Below, piece after piece: positions 1-8,578 of a DNA stretch of 64,000 nucleotides. The DNA lies in contig JANXYR010000043.1 in NCBI GenBank assembly GCA_025355965.1, positions 62,001 to 126,000 on the forward strand. Reading direction: 5' to 3'. The position numbers and the translations under genes are program-made. Below the pieces are notes generated by a model. The model was given only the letters and a program-made list of their open reading frames with translations, was not told the origin of the DNA and searched no databases. This DNA comes from Geobacteraceae bacterium. Lineage in GTDB: Bacteria; Desulfobacterota; Desulfuromonadia; Geobacterales; Pseudopelobacteraceae. Numbering within the stretch: the first letter of the stretch is position 1; every line of letters begins with the position of its first letter.

Positions 1-1437
1 ATTGTCCTGATAAACAAGAAAGGTTCTAAGATTCTCGGTTATAGGGACAATGAACTGATAGGCAAAAACTGGTTTGATGTCTGCCTTCCAGAATACATCC
101 AAGAAAAGGTGAGAGCAGTCTTTGCACTCCAACTCGCCGGTAAACTTACTCCTGTCGAGTTCTATGAAAACCCGGTTATCAACCAAAATGGCGAAGAACG
201 ACTCATCGCCTTTCACAACACGCTCCTGTATGACGAGAACGGAATTAGCGGCGTGCTGTTTTCCGGGGAAGACATTACCGAGCAACGCATGACGCAAAAC
301 GAACTCCTAAAAAATCAAAAGTTGGAATCTCTTGGTGTCCTTGCTGGCGGCATTGCACACGACTTCAACAACATCCTCACCGGCATTATGGGAAACATCT
401 CCTTTGCCCGTATGTCACTTGGAAAACCCGAAAAAGCGGAACAACTGCTTGAAAACGCCGAGATGGCATCCCTGCGAGCATCTTCGCTTGCCACCCAGCT
501 CTTGACTTTTGCAAAAGGTGGTAAGCCGATTAAGCAAAGAGTCTCTGTTGTCCATATTCTGGAAGAAACACTGTCATTGACCCTTAGGGGCGCAAACGTA
601 AAAGGAGTCGTTGAAATTCCTGAGTCCCTTCACGCCATCGAGGCGGATGAAGGGCAAATAAGTCAGGTATTCAACAATCTTATAATCAATGCCGTGCAAG
701 CTATGCCTGGAGGAGGGACACTGACTGTTAAGGCTGAAAACACCACTTTGAAGGCTAACAACAAGCTGTTACTTTCGCAAGGTGGGTACGTTATTCTGTC
801 GTTTTCCGACCAAGGCTGCGGTATTTCTAAAGAGGATCAGAAGAAGATATTTGACCCCTATTTCACCACCAAGTCAGGTGGTAATGGCTTAGGACTCGCT
901 TCTGCCAACTCTATAATAAGCAGGCACGGTGGACATATCGGTTTAGAATCAATTGTAGGAGAAGGGGCTATCTTCACAATATACCTGCCATCAATCGACG
1001 AAACAGACTCAAAATATCAAGCAACCTCCCTTACACAGACGACAGATAACCATATTGGCGGTTCCATTCTTGTCATGGATGACGAGAAGATGATCTTGGA
1101 TTTACTAACTGAAATGTTGGAATTCCTGGGATATCAGGTGACGACGTGTGAGAATGGCGCAGAGGCAGTTGCAAAGTATAAAGCAAACATGGAATCAGGA
1201 ACACCGTTTTTGGCGGTTATTATGGACCTGACCATACCAGGCGGCATGGGAGGGAAAGAAGCAGCAGAGCAGATTCTTTCCATTGAACCAAATGCGAGTC
1301 TGATCGTATCGAGCGGGTATTCAAACGACCCAATCATGTCTGACTACGGCTCCCACGGTTTTATCGGGGCGGTGACAAAACCGTACAACATTAAGCAATT
1401 AAGTCAACTTTTCAGTTCAGTACTGTGTAAATGTTAG
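1..1437 (+). CDS. PAS sensor hybrid histidine kinase with C-terminal receiver (5' partial)
   Basis: The reading frame is open from base 1, so the gene starts outside the window and the ORF-track start at 109 is internal. The order of domains is PAS (the first residues, LINKKGSKILGY, are PAS-like), HisKA with an H-box GGIAHDFNN, a HATPase with N-box (FNNLIINAVQAMP), G1 (DQGCGIS) and G2 (GNGLGLA) motifs, and a receiver domain (VMDDEK, phospho-acceptor Asp in VIMDLTIPG, conserved Lys in TKPYN). It should autophosphorylate on the His and relay to its own Asp. No transmembrane segment is visible in the part present. The input signal is unknown because the N-terminus is missing. No output domain follows the receiver, so a separate phosphotransfer protein or response regulator is expected. 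Confidence 0.93.
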   Translation: MVLINKKGSKILGYRDNELIGKNWFDVCLPEYIQEKVRAVFALQLAGKLTPVEFYENPVINQNGEERLIAFHNTLLYDENGISGVLFSGEDITEQRMTQNELLKNQKLESLGVLAGGIAHDFNNILTGIMGNISFARMSLGKPEKAEQLLENAEMASLRASSLATQLLTFAKGGKPIKQRVSVVHILEETLSLTLRGANVKGVVEIPESLHAIEADEGQISQVFNNLIINAVQAMPGGGTLTVKAENTTLKANNKLLLSQGGYVILSFSDQGCGISKEDQKKIFDPYFTTKSGGNGLGLASANSIISRHGGHIGLESIVGEGAIFTIYLPSIDETDSKYQATSLTQTTDNHIGGSILVMDDEKMILDLLTEMLEFLGYQVTTCENGAEAVAKYKANMESGTPFLAVIMDLTIPGGMGGKEAAEQILSIEPNASLIVSSGYSNDPIMSDYGSHGFIGAVTKPYNIKQLSQLFSSVLCKC

Positions 1438-1519
1438 ACATTTCAACCGGGGATACTATGTTGGCATAATAGCTACTTGGGAGAGGATGTGTAATATTAT
1501 CAGACTGTTCTGAGCAGCT

Positions 1520-1548
1520 AAAGGCGGTCATCCGGCCGCCTTTATTGT
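1520..1548 (+). terminator. Rho-independent terminator after the hybrid kinase
   Basis: An 8-bp stem, aaaggcgg paired with ccgccttt around an 8-nt loop, followed by a short T-rich run (tttattgtt). It sits about 80 bases after the kinase stop codon and before the convergent DTW gene, so it may serve both directions. Confidence 0.7.
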
Positions 1549-1570
1549 TATAAAGTCGCGCCTCACATTG

Positions 1571-2077
1571 CTAATGCCCCTGTACTCCTCCCCTCATAAC
1601 TCCTGGCGGTCTGATAAACGCCAAAAACTGTTCCTGAAGCCGCTCTGCCTCCACTATATTACCAGACAGGCGCAGAACTTCAATTACGCATTCGGCCGTA
1701 CACAACCCAAACTCTTTCTGGTTTTTCCTGAGGTTGTATACTGATTTTTCACCTGTGGACAGACAGATACGACGAATATTCTGAAGGTAGGGACTTCGTT
1801 GGTGGATCTTACGAGCTTCATGCCAAGTGCCATCAATCAGGACAACCCGGTGTATACCGGTAAAATCATCTCCAGTTTCGTCCATGGATCCTGGATAAAT
1901 CAGTGCAACACCTCCTCCAGCAATCTCCTCCAGCAACCTGTCAGGAGGATTCATCCGGTCCCAGCAAACCTGTTCGGCTGCATCTCCCAAAACATCCACC
2001 ACAAGGCGGCCGGTATTGGATCGTTTTTCGAACTCTTTGAAATGGGTCAGCAGTGTGATTTTCATATCATGATCCAT
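1571..2077 (-). CDS. DTW-domain protein, probable tRNA-uridine aminocarboxypropyltransferase
   Basis: The signature DGTWHEARK around residue 84 is the DTW motif, and the N-terminal THFKEFEKRSNTGRLV matches the family's conserved block. Known DTW proteins (TapT/YfiP, TuaA) move the 3-amino-3-carboxypropyl group of SAM to uridine in tRNA (acp3U). At 168 residues it is a short version: the Cys-rich N-terminal zinc site of YfiP-type members is not visible. It starts 6 bases after the stop of the Gre-like gene and is probably co-transcribed with it. Two in-frame ATGs (2077 and 2065) are possible; neither has a strong ribosome site, so the longer is kept. The exact tRNA target cannot be told from the sequence. 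Confidence 0.82.
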   Translation of the reverse strand: MDHDMKITLLTHFKEFEKRSNTGRLVVDVLGDAAEQVCWDRMNPPDRLLEEIAGGGVALIYPGSMDETGDDFTGIHRVVLIDGTWHEARKIHQRSPYLQNIRRICLSTGEKSVYNLRKNQKEFGLCTAECVIEVLRLSGNIVEAERLQEQFLAFIRPPGVMRGGVQGH

Positions 2078-2083
2078 CTGCTA

Positions 2084-2554
2084 TCATTGGACCGCAACGA
2101 TGGTAAACGACGTTGCACCAGCCTTCACTTCATCGCCGCTCCGCAACCCCAGTAATGAGCGTCCCAGCGGTGAACCGGGTGTAATGACCACAATTTCATC
2201 ATCACTATTGCCAATTTTCATGCCTCCAGCCTGGGGACCAAGAAAAATCCGCTTGACAGCCCCAGCCAAATCTTCAAGGGTAACCAGAGCAGTCAGACGA
2301 ATCGGCGCTTCATCGTCAAAATCATGTAGCGTCAGGGTACGGTAGCTTTCCAACGCAACCCGAATCTCCTGGGCGCGGTTGGCCTGTCCCTGGGCAATAT
2401 AGGAGGCCTCAAGAGCTGTGGTATCGTACTTGTTATCGGGAAGGCATTCGGAGTGGGTGGCGGCCGCGTGGGCCGCCCTTGCAGCGGTTGAGGATACAGC
2501 AAGATCGGCAGAAAGCACTGTGATAATTTCTTGTATTATTTGCTCTTTGGACAT
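2084..2554 (-). CDS. GreA/GreB-family elongation factor-like protein
   Basis: The C-terminal half carries the Gre FKBP-like signature ITPGSPLGRSLLGLRSGDEV, and the N-terminal half (about residues 1-75) has the KYDTTALEASYIAQGQA pattern of the short Gre-like subfamily. GreA/GreB enter the RNA polymerase secondary channel and stimulate transcript cleavage through acidic residues at the tip of an N-terminal coiled coil. Here the N-terminal part is Ala-rich and a typical acidic tip is not obvious, so real cleavage activity is uncertain; it may be a regulator binding the same channel. It is followed after 6 bases by the DTW gene. Length 156 aa is close to GreA (158). Confidence 0.82.
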   Translation of the reverse strand: MSKEQIIQEIITVLSADLAVSSTAARAAHAAATHSECLPDNKYDTTALEASYIAQGQANRAQEIRVALESYRTLTLHDFDDEAPIRLTALVTLEDLAGAVKRIFLGPQAGGMKIGNSDDEIVVITPGSPLGRSLLGLRSGDEVKAGATSFTIVAVQ

Positions 2555-2606
2555 GCAGTTAAAATATCCTTTTGAAAAGTTTCATATCGAAAAAGCCTCT
2601 TTGATC

Positions 2607-2987
2607 TTATTCCAGCACCTTGGCATCAACAGCAAAATATTCAGATTCGCCAAAGCAGTTAGTCGGTATTCCTTTGTGCTGTTCGTAAGAAAGAGAAACC
2701 TTTTTTCCAATGGATGAATTGATTCTGTTGATCACCGCCTTGTCCCGCACAGAAAAAAGGAATTTTTCCGGCAACGCGCCAGGGACCGGCAGCATTTGCA
2801 ACTCTCCCTCCCAGGTCTTGCATAGCCACCCTTTTTCTGAAAACTTTTGAACGTAACCGACTCTATCCCCTTTGGAATAGCTCCAGTTCAGCGCCATAAG
2901 GAGATAACCACTACACAGAACAAGCACGACTACAATAAGCAGCAGAGCTATTTTAATCACCTTTTTCTTCATTTGTTCACCCGTCAT
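2607..2987 (-). CDS. Small membrane-anchored protein of unknown function
   Basis: I do not recognise a characterised function. Residues about 6-30 form one strongly hydrophobic segment (KIALLLIVVVLVLCSGYLL), consistent with a signal anchor, followed by a soluble domain of about 90 residues containing GWLCKTWEGELQM and EQHKGIPTNCFGESEYF. These motifs recur in a conserved family of small proteins whose database names are unreliable. Two conserved Cys (in WLCKTW and TNCFGE) could pair in the periplasm. ATG 2987 has a close GGGGGA; ATG 2972 (MKKKVIK) is an equally possible start. It is upstream of and in the same direction as the Gre-like gene, with a 52-base gap. Confidence 0.7.
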   Translation of the reverse strand: MTGEQMKKKVIKIALLLIVVVLVLCSGYLLMALNWSYSKGDRVGYVQKFSEKGWLCKTWEGELQMLPVPGALPEKFLFSVRDKAVINRINSSIGKKVSLSYEQHKGIPTNCFGESEYFAVDAKVLE

Positions 2988-3141
2988 TAGTCCCCCATGA
3001 TCTGTTTATTGTATTAAACCATGTTTTTAAATTGGAATGACATGTTCATCCCGTTCTCATCTATAAACTACAATTCAACTACGCCCTGACCATACCATGC
3101 TCCATGACAAAATGAAACCTCGCGGGCCTTGAGTTTCATAC

Positions 3142-4002
3142 TCAGTGCGCTCGGATGGACAGTGTTTCAAGACGCGCGATGCGTTCCTCCATTGGTGGGT
3201 GTGTCGAAAAGAGCGACATCAATCCGCCTCCTGTCAGCGGGTTGACGATAAACATGTGAGCTGTCGCGGGTCGGGCATCCAGCATCGGTATAGCTTGGGA
3301 AGCTGTCTGCAGTTTGCGCAGCGCACTGGCCAGCGCCAGCGGCCTACCGCAGATCTCCGCGCCGGAAGCATCTGCCAGATATTCGCGAGAGCGTGACACG
3401 GCCATCTGGATCAGCATTGCAGCGATGGGAGCGACAATCGCCATCACCAACGTAGCAACCAAGCCTCCTCCACCCTCTTCATCATCACCCCGTCCGGCGC
3501 CGAACATTGCACCCCACTGCAGCATGTGGCCGATCATAGAGATGGCACCGGCAAAGGTTGCGGCAATGCTGGAGATCAGTATGTCGCGGTTTTTGACATG
3601 AGCCAGTTCATGGGCCATGACCCCTTCCAACTCATCCGGCGTAAGAACACGCAGAATGCCTTGGGTGGCGGCAACAGCAGCATGATCCGGGTTTCGTCCT
3701 GTTGCAAAGGCATTGGGGGAGTCGTCAGGAATGATGTACACCTTGGGCATGGGGAGCCCGGCCCTACCGGCAAGTGACTCAATCATTCCGTAAAAAGATG
3801 GGTGAATCTCACTGGTAATTTCCTGGGCGTTGTACATTCTGAGGACAATCTTGTCGGAAAACCAGTAGGAACCGAAGTTCATGGCGGCCGCCATCAGGAA
3901 GGCAATCATCATACCACCCTTACCACCAATTGCGCCCCCCATAGCAACCAGTAAAAGAGTAAGCAGGGAAAGAAGAAATGTTGTTTTGATGATATTGCTC
4001 AT
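3142..4002 (-). CDS. htpX: Membrane zinc metalloprotease HtpX
   Basis: HtpX is an inner-membrane M48 protease that degrades damaged membrane proteins. The zinc motif HELAH (in [13 protein letters not shown], about residue 128) and the downstream [13 protein letters not shown] supplying the third ligand are present. Two N-terminal transmembrane segments and a hydrophobic pair after the active site ([27 protein letters not shown]) fit the family. The ORF track starts at a GTG at 4011, but a perfect GGAGGTG ribosome site overlaps that codon and lies 7 bases before ATG 4002, so ATG 4002 (286 aa) is chosen. It lies downstream of the UPF0182 gene in the same direction (31-base gap). Confidence 0.95.
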   Translation of the reverse strand: MSNIIKTTFLLSLLTLLLVAMGGAIGGKGGMMIAFLMAAAMNFGSYWFSDKIVLRMYNAQEITSEIHPSFYGMIESLAGRAGLPMPKVYIIPDDSPNAFATGRNPDHAAVAATQGILRVLTPDELEGVMAHELAHVKNRDILISSIAATFAGAISMIGHMLQWGAMFGAGRGDDEEGGGGLVATLVMAIVAPIAAMLIQMAVSRSREYLADASGAEICGRPLALASALRKLQTASQAIPMLDARPATAHMFIVNPLTGGGLMSLFSTHPPMEERIARLETLSIRAH

Positions 4003-4032
4003 TTTTATCACCTCCGACGATTTGATTTGGCG

Positions 4033-6708
4033 TTACTGCGCCATCCGTTTTAAAACCTGCTCCAGTTTGCGCAACTCCTCGCCGTAACCGCCCCAGTTAC
4101 CCTGACGTTGCAGATTGATTGCCTTTTCATAAATGCTCATCGCCTCTTTGGCTAGCGCAGATGGTGATGCTTTAGAATCCGTTGCAACCGTCGTAGCGGC
4201 AGTAGCAGCAGCTTTTTTAGCTCCGAATAATCTTTGCAGGGCGAGTTCCAGGTTTTCTTCCATGACGACCTGATCGCCGAAGGCGACAATTACCCGTTTC
4301 AACTCAGGTAGACCGGCTTTATCAGCTGCAAGGAACAGTGGTTGGACGTAGAGCAACGATTTTTCAATCGGAATTACCAGTAAACTTCCACGGATAACTT
4401 CTGATCCTCGCTGGTTCCAGAGCGTCAACTGTTGAGAAATAAAAGAATCCTGGTTGATGCGGGCGTCGATCTGTTTCGGGCCATAAATCAGGCGGTCACG
4501 CGGGAATGTATAGGCACGGATCTTACCGTAATTGGGTCCATCACAACGGGCCGTCAGCCAAGCCGCCAGATTGTCACGCTTGGAGGGGGTAAACGGCAGC
4601 AGCAGGATGTACTCTTCCACTTTTTCACCCGGCAGCTTCATGATAGTGTAGTAGGGCTCCATCGGCTTTTCGCCAAGAGCTGGGACCTGCCAGAGATTCT
4701 CCTTGTTGTAGAAGACCTTCGGGTCGGTCATGTGGTATGCGGCAAACATGGCAGCCTGCAGTTGAAGAAACTGATGCGGGTAGCGGACATGTTTACGCAG
4801 ATCATCCGGCATTGCGGTCATCGGCTTCAGCAGCTCAGGAAACATCTTGGCATAGGCCTTCACCAGTATATCGTTCGGGTCGCTGATGTAGAAGCTGACT
4901 GACCCGTTGTAAGCGTCAATAACCGCCTTTACCGAGTTTCTCATATAGTTGATGCCACCCTGAATCGGTTTTGAATAGGGGAGCCTGTCCGAATAGGTAT
5001 AGGCATCGATGATCCATTTGAGCGCGCCCTTCTCGTCAACAACCATGTAGGGGTCACCATCGAAACGGAGGAAGGGCGCAATTGCTCTGACCCGCTCATT
5101 GATATTGCGGTTATAGACAATCCGGCTCTCGGGGGTTATATCTGACGAAAGCAGGATTTTTTCTGTTTTGAATTTGGCCGCAAAAAGGGCTTTTTTAAGA
5201 AGAGAATCGATCGGCACCCCACCGTTACCGGCATAGGTCGTGTTGATATTTCCTGTAGCGGTTGGATAGCTGAATTCCGGCACCTTTGTCTTAACTACAA
5301 CATAGTCGTTAGACAGCTCACCGAAATAGATTTCCGGTCTGGTCACTTTTATATCGGCCAGGCTGACGGCCGGGATGTCTTTTACGAAAAACTCGGGGAG
5401 TCCTTCCTTGCTGATACGACTGACCGGACCGAAGGTAATGCCGTTACCGTGGGTAAAGATGAGACGCTCATTAATCCAGTTTTTACTCGGAAGATCGGCG
5501 TAGGAAAGCTCTCGCGGCGATAGCATGACCTGTGTGTACTGGCCGTTCACCTTATAACGGTCGTTATCTACATCAAAAAATTTGTAATAGGTCCTAATCT
5601 GCTGCAGCTGGCTGTACGTCTTAAGCAGCGGTTCATGGTCCCAAAGCCGGATGTTTTTGATGGTGGCATCATTGTTGGCTATATCAGCAGCCGAAAGCTT
5701 CGTGTCAACATCGAATGGTACGGTTTCAATCTTTTCCAGATCGTAGCCAAAACGGGTAAACTTAAGATTGTTCTCGATGTAAGGTGTCTCAAGGGCCAGT
5801 TCGTTTGGTGCAACCTTGAATTTCTGCAGTACACCCGGATAGAGCCTTATGCCGATTACGTACAGTGCAACCACTACCAGCGGCGGCAGCAGCGCCATGC
5901 GCCATGCACCTTTCCAGATTCCGATCGCCAGTATGCCACCCGCCAGTGGCGTCAGGAAAGTCAAAATTTCATAGGTCAGCAGGCGGGAATTGATATCCAC
6001 ATATCCCGCGCCATAAAAAGCGCCGTTATTCGAATACAGCAGCCTGAAACTATCTAGATAGAAACCGGCCGCGAGCACGCAGGCAAAAACCCAGGCCAAG
6101 ACCGCCAAGTGGCGCCGAACCTTTTCGTCAACCGCTGCACCGCGCTCGGTCAGGGTGATACCGCCATGGACATAATAAACCAACCCGGTGATGACTACTG
6201 CTGCCAACAGCGCGAATCCGGCAAATCCTTGAAGTATTTCCCAGAACGGCAAACTGAACAGGTAGAAACCGATATCCTTGCCGATGACCGGATCAACTGT
6301 TCCGACGTTCACTCTGTTACTAAAAAGCAGTACCTCTTCCCAGCGTAAAGCACCCCAATTGCCTGCAAATAGCGCAAGTAGCATGCCGGCCAGCATACTT
6401 ATCGGCTTTACAAGGCGAGCGGCTTCATCTCTGTTTATCCGGAGATTGCCACCTCCTAAAATGAATATGCCGGACATTGAAAATTGTGCTCTGTTCGCAT
6501 ATAGAAGATTAATCACTATAACTGCAAACAGAACAACTCCGAAGAGCAGCCCGATCCCTGTTTTTGCGTACAGGGTGGTCATGAATACCGATGAGAAACC
6601 TGTCTCAATAAAAAAGAGCCAATCCGTATAGTAATTAAGCAGAGATGACACAAAGGGGAGTATCACCGAAATGAGAATCAGAAGCAGAATGAACTTGTTT
6701 TTAAGCAT
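4033..6708 (-). CDS. UPF0182 family large membrane protein
   Basis: An 891-residue protein of the UPF0182/COG1615 family, typical of Geobacter relatives, actinobacteria and cyanobacteria. The first 300 residues contain about seven hydrophobic segments (starting FILLLILISVILPFVSSLLNYYTDWLFF). The long remainder is a soluble, probably extracytoplasmic domain with conserved blocks such as ENNLKFTRFGYDL and ERLIFTHGNGITFGPV, followed by an Ala-rich linker and a short helical C-terminus. No enzymatic function is established for the family. The start has AAGGAG five to seven bases upstream of the ATG. It precedes htpX in the same orientation, suggesting a possible envelope quality-control unit, though this is inference from position only. 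Confidence 0.9.
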   Translation of the reverse strand: MLKNKFILLLILISVILPFVSSLLNYYTDWLFFIETGFSSVFMTTLYAKTGIGLLFGVVLFAVIVINLLYANRAQFSMSGIFILGGGNLRINRDEAARLVKPISMLAGMLLALFAGNWGALRWEEVLLFSNRVNVGTVDPVIGKDIGFYLFSLPFWEILQGFAGFALLAAVVITGLVYYVHGGITLTERGAAVDEKVRRHLAVLAWVFACVLAAGFYLDSFRLLYSNNGAFYGAGYVDINSRLLTYEILTFLTPLAGGILAIGIWKGAWRMALLPPLVVVALYVIGIRLYPGVLQKFKVAPNELALETPYIENNLKFTRFGYDLEKIETVPFDVDTKLSAADIANNDATIKNIRLWDHEPLLKTYSQLQQIRTYYKFFDVDNDRYKVNGQYTQVMLSPRELSYADLPSKNWINERLIFTHGNGITFGPVSRISKEGLPEFFVKDIPAVSLADIKVTRPEIYFGELSNDYVVVKTKVPEFSYPTATGNINTTYAGNGGVPIDSLLKKALFAAKFKTEKILLSSDITPESRIVYNRNINERVRAIAPFLRFDGDPYMVVDEKGALKWIIDAYTYSDRLPYSKPIQGGINYMRNSVKAVIDAYNGSVSFYISDPNDILVKAYAKMFPELLKPMTAMPDDLRKHVRYPHQFLQLQAAMFAAYHMTDPKVFYNKENLWQVPALGEKPMEPYYTIMKLPGEKVEEYILLLPFTPSKRDNLAAWLTARCDGPNYGKIRAYTFPRDRLIYGPKQIDARINQDSFISQQLTLWNQRGSEVIRGSLLVIPIEKSLLYVQPLFLAADKAGLPELKRVIVAFGDQVVMEENLELALQRLFGAKKAAATAATTVATDSKASPSALAKEAMSIYEKAINLQRQGNWGGYGEELRKLEQVLKRMAQ

Positions 6709-6747
6709 GAGGGTCTCCTTGGTTCGAGGTTTGAAACGGTTATAGCC

Positions 6748-7485
6748 TTAATCTGCCAGATGTGGTTGATGAAGTTTGACCGGCGTACTCCGCCGGAGTC
6801 TCAGGTTAAGCATCTCAACCAACACCGAGAAAGCCATGGCGAAATAGATGTATCCCTTAGGTATGTGCATGTCGAATCCATCACCGATAAGAGCTACGCC
6901 GATCAAGAGTAGAAAACTGAGCGCCAGCATCTTGATGGTCGGGTGTTTCTCAACAAATGCGCTGATCTTTCCGGAAAAGAGCATCATGAACCCGACTGCT
7001 ATGACTACCGCTGCAATCATTATAGCAAGCTGACTAGCCATCCCCAGGGCGGTGATGATTGAATCAAGGGAGAATACAATATCGAGGAGGAGGATTTGAA
7101 CAATAACCGCACCAAATGTTGTCCCGACACTGGCAGATGAGATTTCCTCCTCACCTTCAAGCTTCTCGTGTATTTCCATGGTGCTTTTCCAGAGCAGAAA
7201 AAGTCCACCGGAAATCAGGATCAGGTCGCGTCCGGAAATTTCGTTGCCCAGCACTGTAAACAGTGGTGCAGTGAGTCCCATCAGCCATGTCAGTGAAAAA
7301 AGCAACCCAATGCGGATAAACATCGCCAAACCGAGACCAACAAGCCTGGCTTTCTCCTGCTGATGCACGGGGAGCTTGCTCGCTTGAATAGAGACAAAAA
7401 TAATATTGTCAATCCCGAGTACAATCTCCAATGCGCTGAGTGTCACCAGTGCCATCCAAACCTGCGGATCAGTAAACCATTCCAT
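6748..7485 (-). CDS. TerC-family membrane protein, probable Mn2+ exporter
   Basis: A 245-residue integral membrane protein of the TerC/Alx family with about seven hydrophobic segments. The family's acidic membrane motifs are visible: ALEIVLGIDNIIF near residue 20 and LLDIVFSLDSIITALGM near residue 135. Some TerC/Alx/MeeF/YkoY proteins export or load Mn2+. The case for Mn2+ here is strong because the leader carries a yybP-ykoY riboswitch, which binds Mn2+. The ribosome site GGAGGGAA precedes ATG. It is monocistronic or followed by UPF0182 after 39 bases. Confidence 0.9.
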   Translation of the reverse strand: MEWFTDPQVWMALVTLSALEIVLGIDNIIFVSIQASKLPVHQQEKARLVGLGLAMFIRIGLLFSLTWLMGLTAPLFTVLGNEISGRDLILISGGLFLLWKSTMEIHEKLEGEEEISSASVGTTFGAVIVQILLLDIVFSLDSIITALGMASQLAIMIAAVVIAVGFMMLFSGKISAFVEKHPTIKMLALSFLLLIGVALIGDGFDMHIPKGYIYFAMAFSVLVEMLNLRLRRSTPVKLHQPHLAD

Positions 7486-7526
7486 CGTTGTTCCCTCCTA
7501 AATTTCTTCAACCCTCACATTATACC

Positions 7527-7677
7527 AAAAAAAAGACCTTTACCCACGGCGTAAAAAACGCATTGGATAAAGGTCTTGCTTGCGATAATCATCGTTCCCG
7601 GCCCGAGTCTTGCGACTGTGTTGACGAACGCGGGATCAGCCATGTCTCCGGCTGATAGCTACTCCCCTTCATTGAAG
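7527..7677 (-). promoter_or_regulatory. yybP-ykoY (manganese) riboswitch with terminator platform, upstream of terC
   Basis: Reading the minus strand from about 7672, the leader has the family's conserved blocks in order: AAGGGGAGTAGC at the 5' side, CGTCAACAC in the middle, GCCGGGAACGA, and GCAAGACCTTTATCC closing the aptamer. The last block then competes with a downstream copy: aagacctttatcc can pair with gggtaaaggtctt, which is followed by eight Ts, forming a Rho-independent terminator about 30 bases before the terC start. This is the usual arrangement in which Mn2+ binding to the aptamer frees the downstream gene. Seen: sequence blocks and pairing. Known: Mn2+ specificity of the family. 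Confidence 0.92.
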
Positions 7678-7712
7678 CTGTTACTCTAGAGGTACAGCTT
7701 CACATCTGTCAA
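7674..7712 (-). promoter_or_regulatory. Promoter and palindromic operator before the Mn riboswitch
   Basis: On the minus strand a perfect TTGACA (7707-7712) is followed 16-18 bases later by a weak -10 (TCTAGA/TAGAGT), placing the start near 7677, directly at the beginning of the aptamer. Overlapping the -10 is a 28-bp dyad (7674-7701): 8-bp perfect arms GAAGCTGT / ACAGCTTC around a CTCTAGAG centre. This looks like a repressor or activator site. Confidence 0.6.
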
Positions 7713-7721
7713 GCAGTTTTA

Positions 7722-8576
7722 TCATTTACCTCCACCATAGCTATGCAGTCCTGACAGAAAAAGGTTGACCCCTAAGTAGCAGAAGATTGTAGCTGCAAAG
7801 CCGATGATCGAAAGCCAGGCGGCACGCTTGCCAACCCACCCCTTCGTAATACGTGCGTGCAGGAAGGCCGCGTACACGAACCAGACGATTAGCGACCACG
7901 TTTCTTTCGGATCCCAGCTCCAGTAGGTTCCCCAAGCGTAATTGGCCCAGGCTGCACCGGTAATTATGCCCAGCGTAAGCAGAGGGAAGCCGACCATGAT
8001 TGCCTGATAATTGAGGTCGTCAAGCACCCTGATGGGAGGAAACATACTCATAACACTAGCTTCGCCAGTTTTTTGATCGTTTGCATCATGATTTGCCTTG
8101 ATCAGATACATGATTGAAATACCACAGGCCACGGCAAAAGCGGCGTAACCAAGGAAGCAGGTGACAACGTGATATAGCAGCCAGTTACTCTGCAGGGCAG
8201 GAACGAGCGGTTCTATTCCTGTGTTTAGTCCGAGTTGCGCCCATGCCATGCCAAGCAGGGCAAAGGGCATGACAAAGGCGCCGATCACACGGTACTTGTA
8301 CTTAATGTCGAGCAGGGCATAAATCAGTACGATCGTCCAGGCAAAGAAGACTACCGACTCGTAAAGGTTTGAGAGCGGAGCATGTCCCACGCCCATGTCA
8401 TATGATTCCTTCCAGCGCAGGGCTATTGCAACGGACTGGGCAAGGAGACCTAAGTATGCCGTTATCATGGCTGCTGTGCCAAGCGTCTTGGCACGCGAAG
8501 CAAGAAAAATAAAAAAGAGAATCATTGATGTTAGGTAAGCAAAGGTTGTTATGTTGAAAAGCAGTGAACTGGTCAT
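7722..8576 (-). CDS. ccsB: Cytochrome c biogenesis protein CcsB (ResC/CcsA type, system II)
   Basis: A 284-residue polytopic membrane protein with about eight hydrophobic segments and the haem-handling Trp-rich signature (WGTYWSWDPKETW, about residue 215) of the CcsA/ResC family. Conserved His residues in the membrane (for example in LLYHVVTCFLGYAAF) likely ligate haem. With ResB it forms the system II haem exporter-ligase that attaches haem to CXXCH motifs outside the inner membrane. It starts two bases after the resB stop, with AAGGAG upstream of ATG, so the two are one operon. The divergent multiheme cytochrome nearby is an obvious client. Confidence 0.93.
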   Translation of the reverse strand: MTSSLLFNITTFAYLTSMILFFIFLASRAKTLGTAAMITAYLGLLAQSVAIALRWKESYDMGVGHAPLSNLYESVVFFAWTIVLIYALLDIKYKYRVIGAFVMPFALLGMAWAQLGLNTGIEPLVPALQSNWLLYHVVTCFLGYAAFAVACGISIMYLIKANHDANDQKTGEASVMSMFPPIRVLDDLNYQAIMVGFPLLTLGIITGAAWANYAWGTYWSWDPKETWSLIVWFVYAAFLHARITKGWVGKRAAWLSIIGFAATIFCYLGVNLFLSGLHSYGGGK

Positions 8577-8578
8577 GA

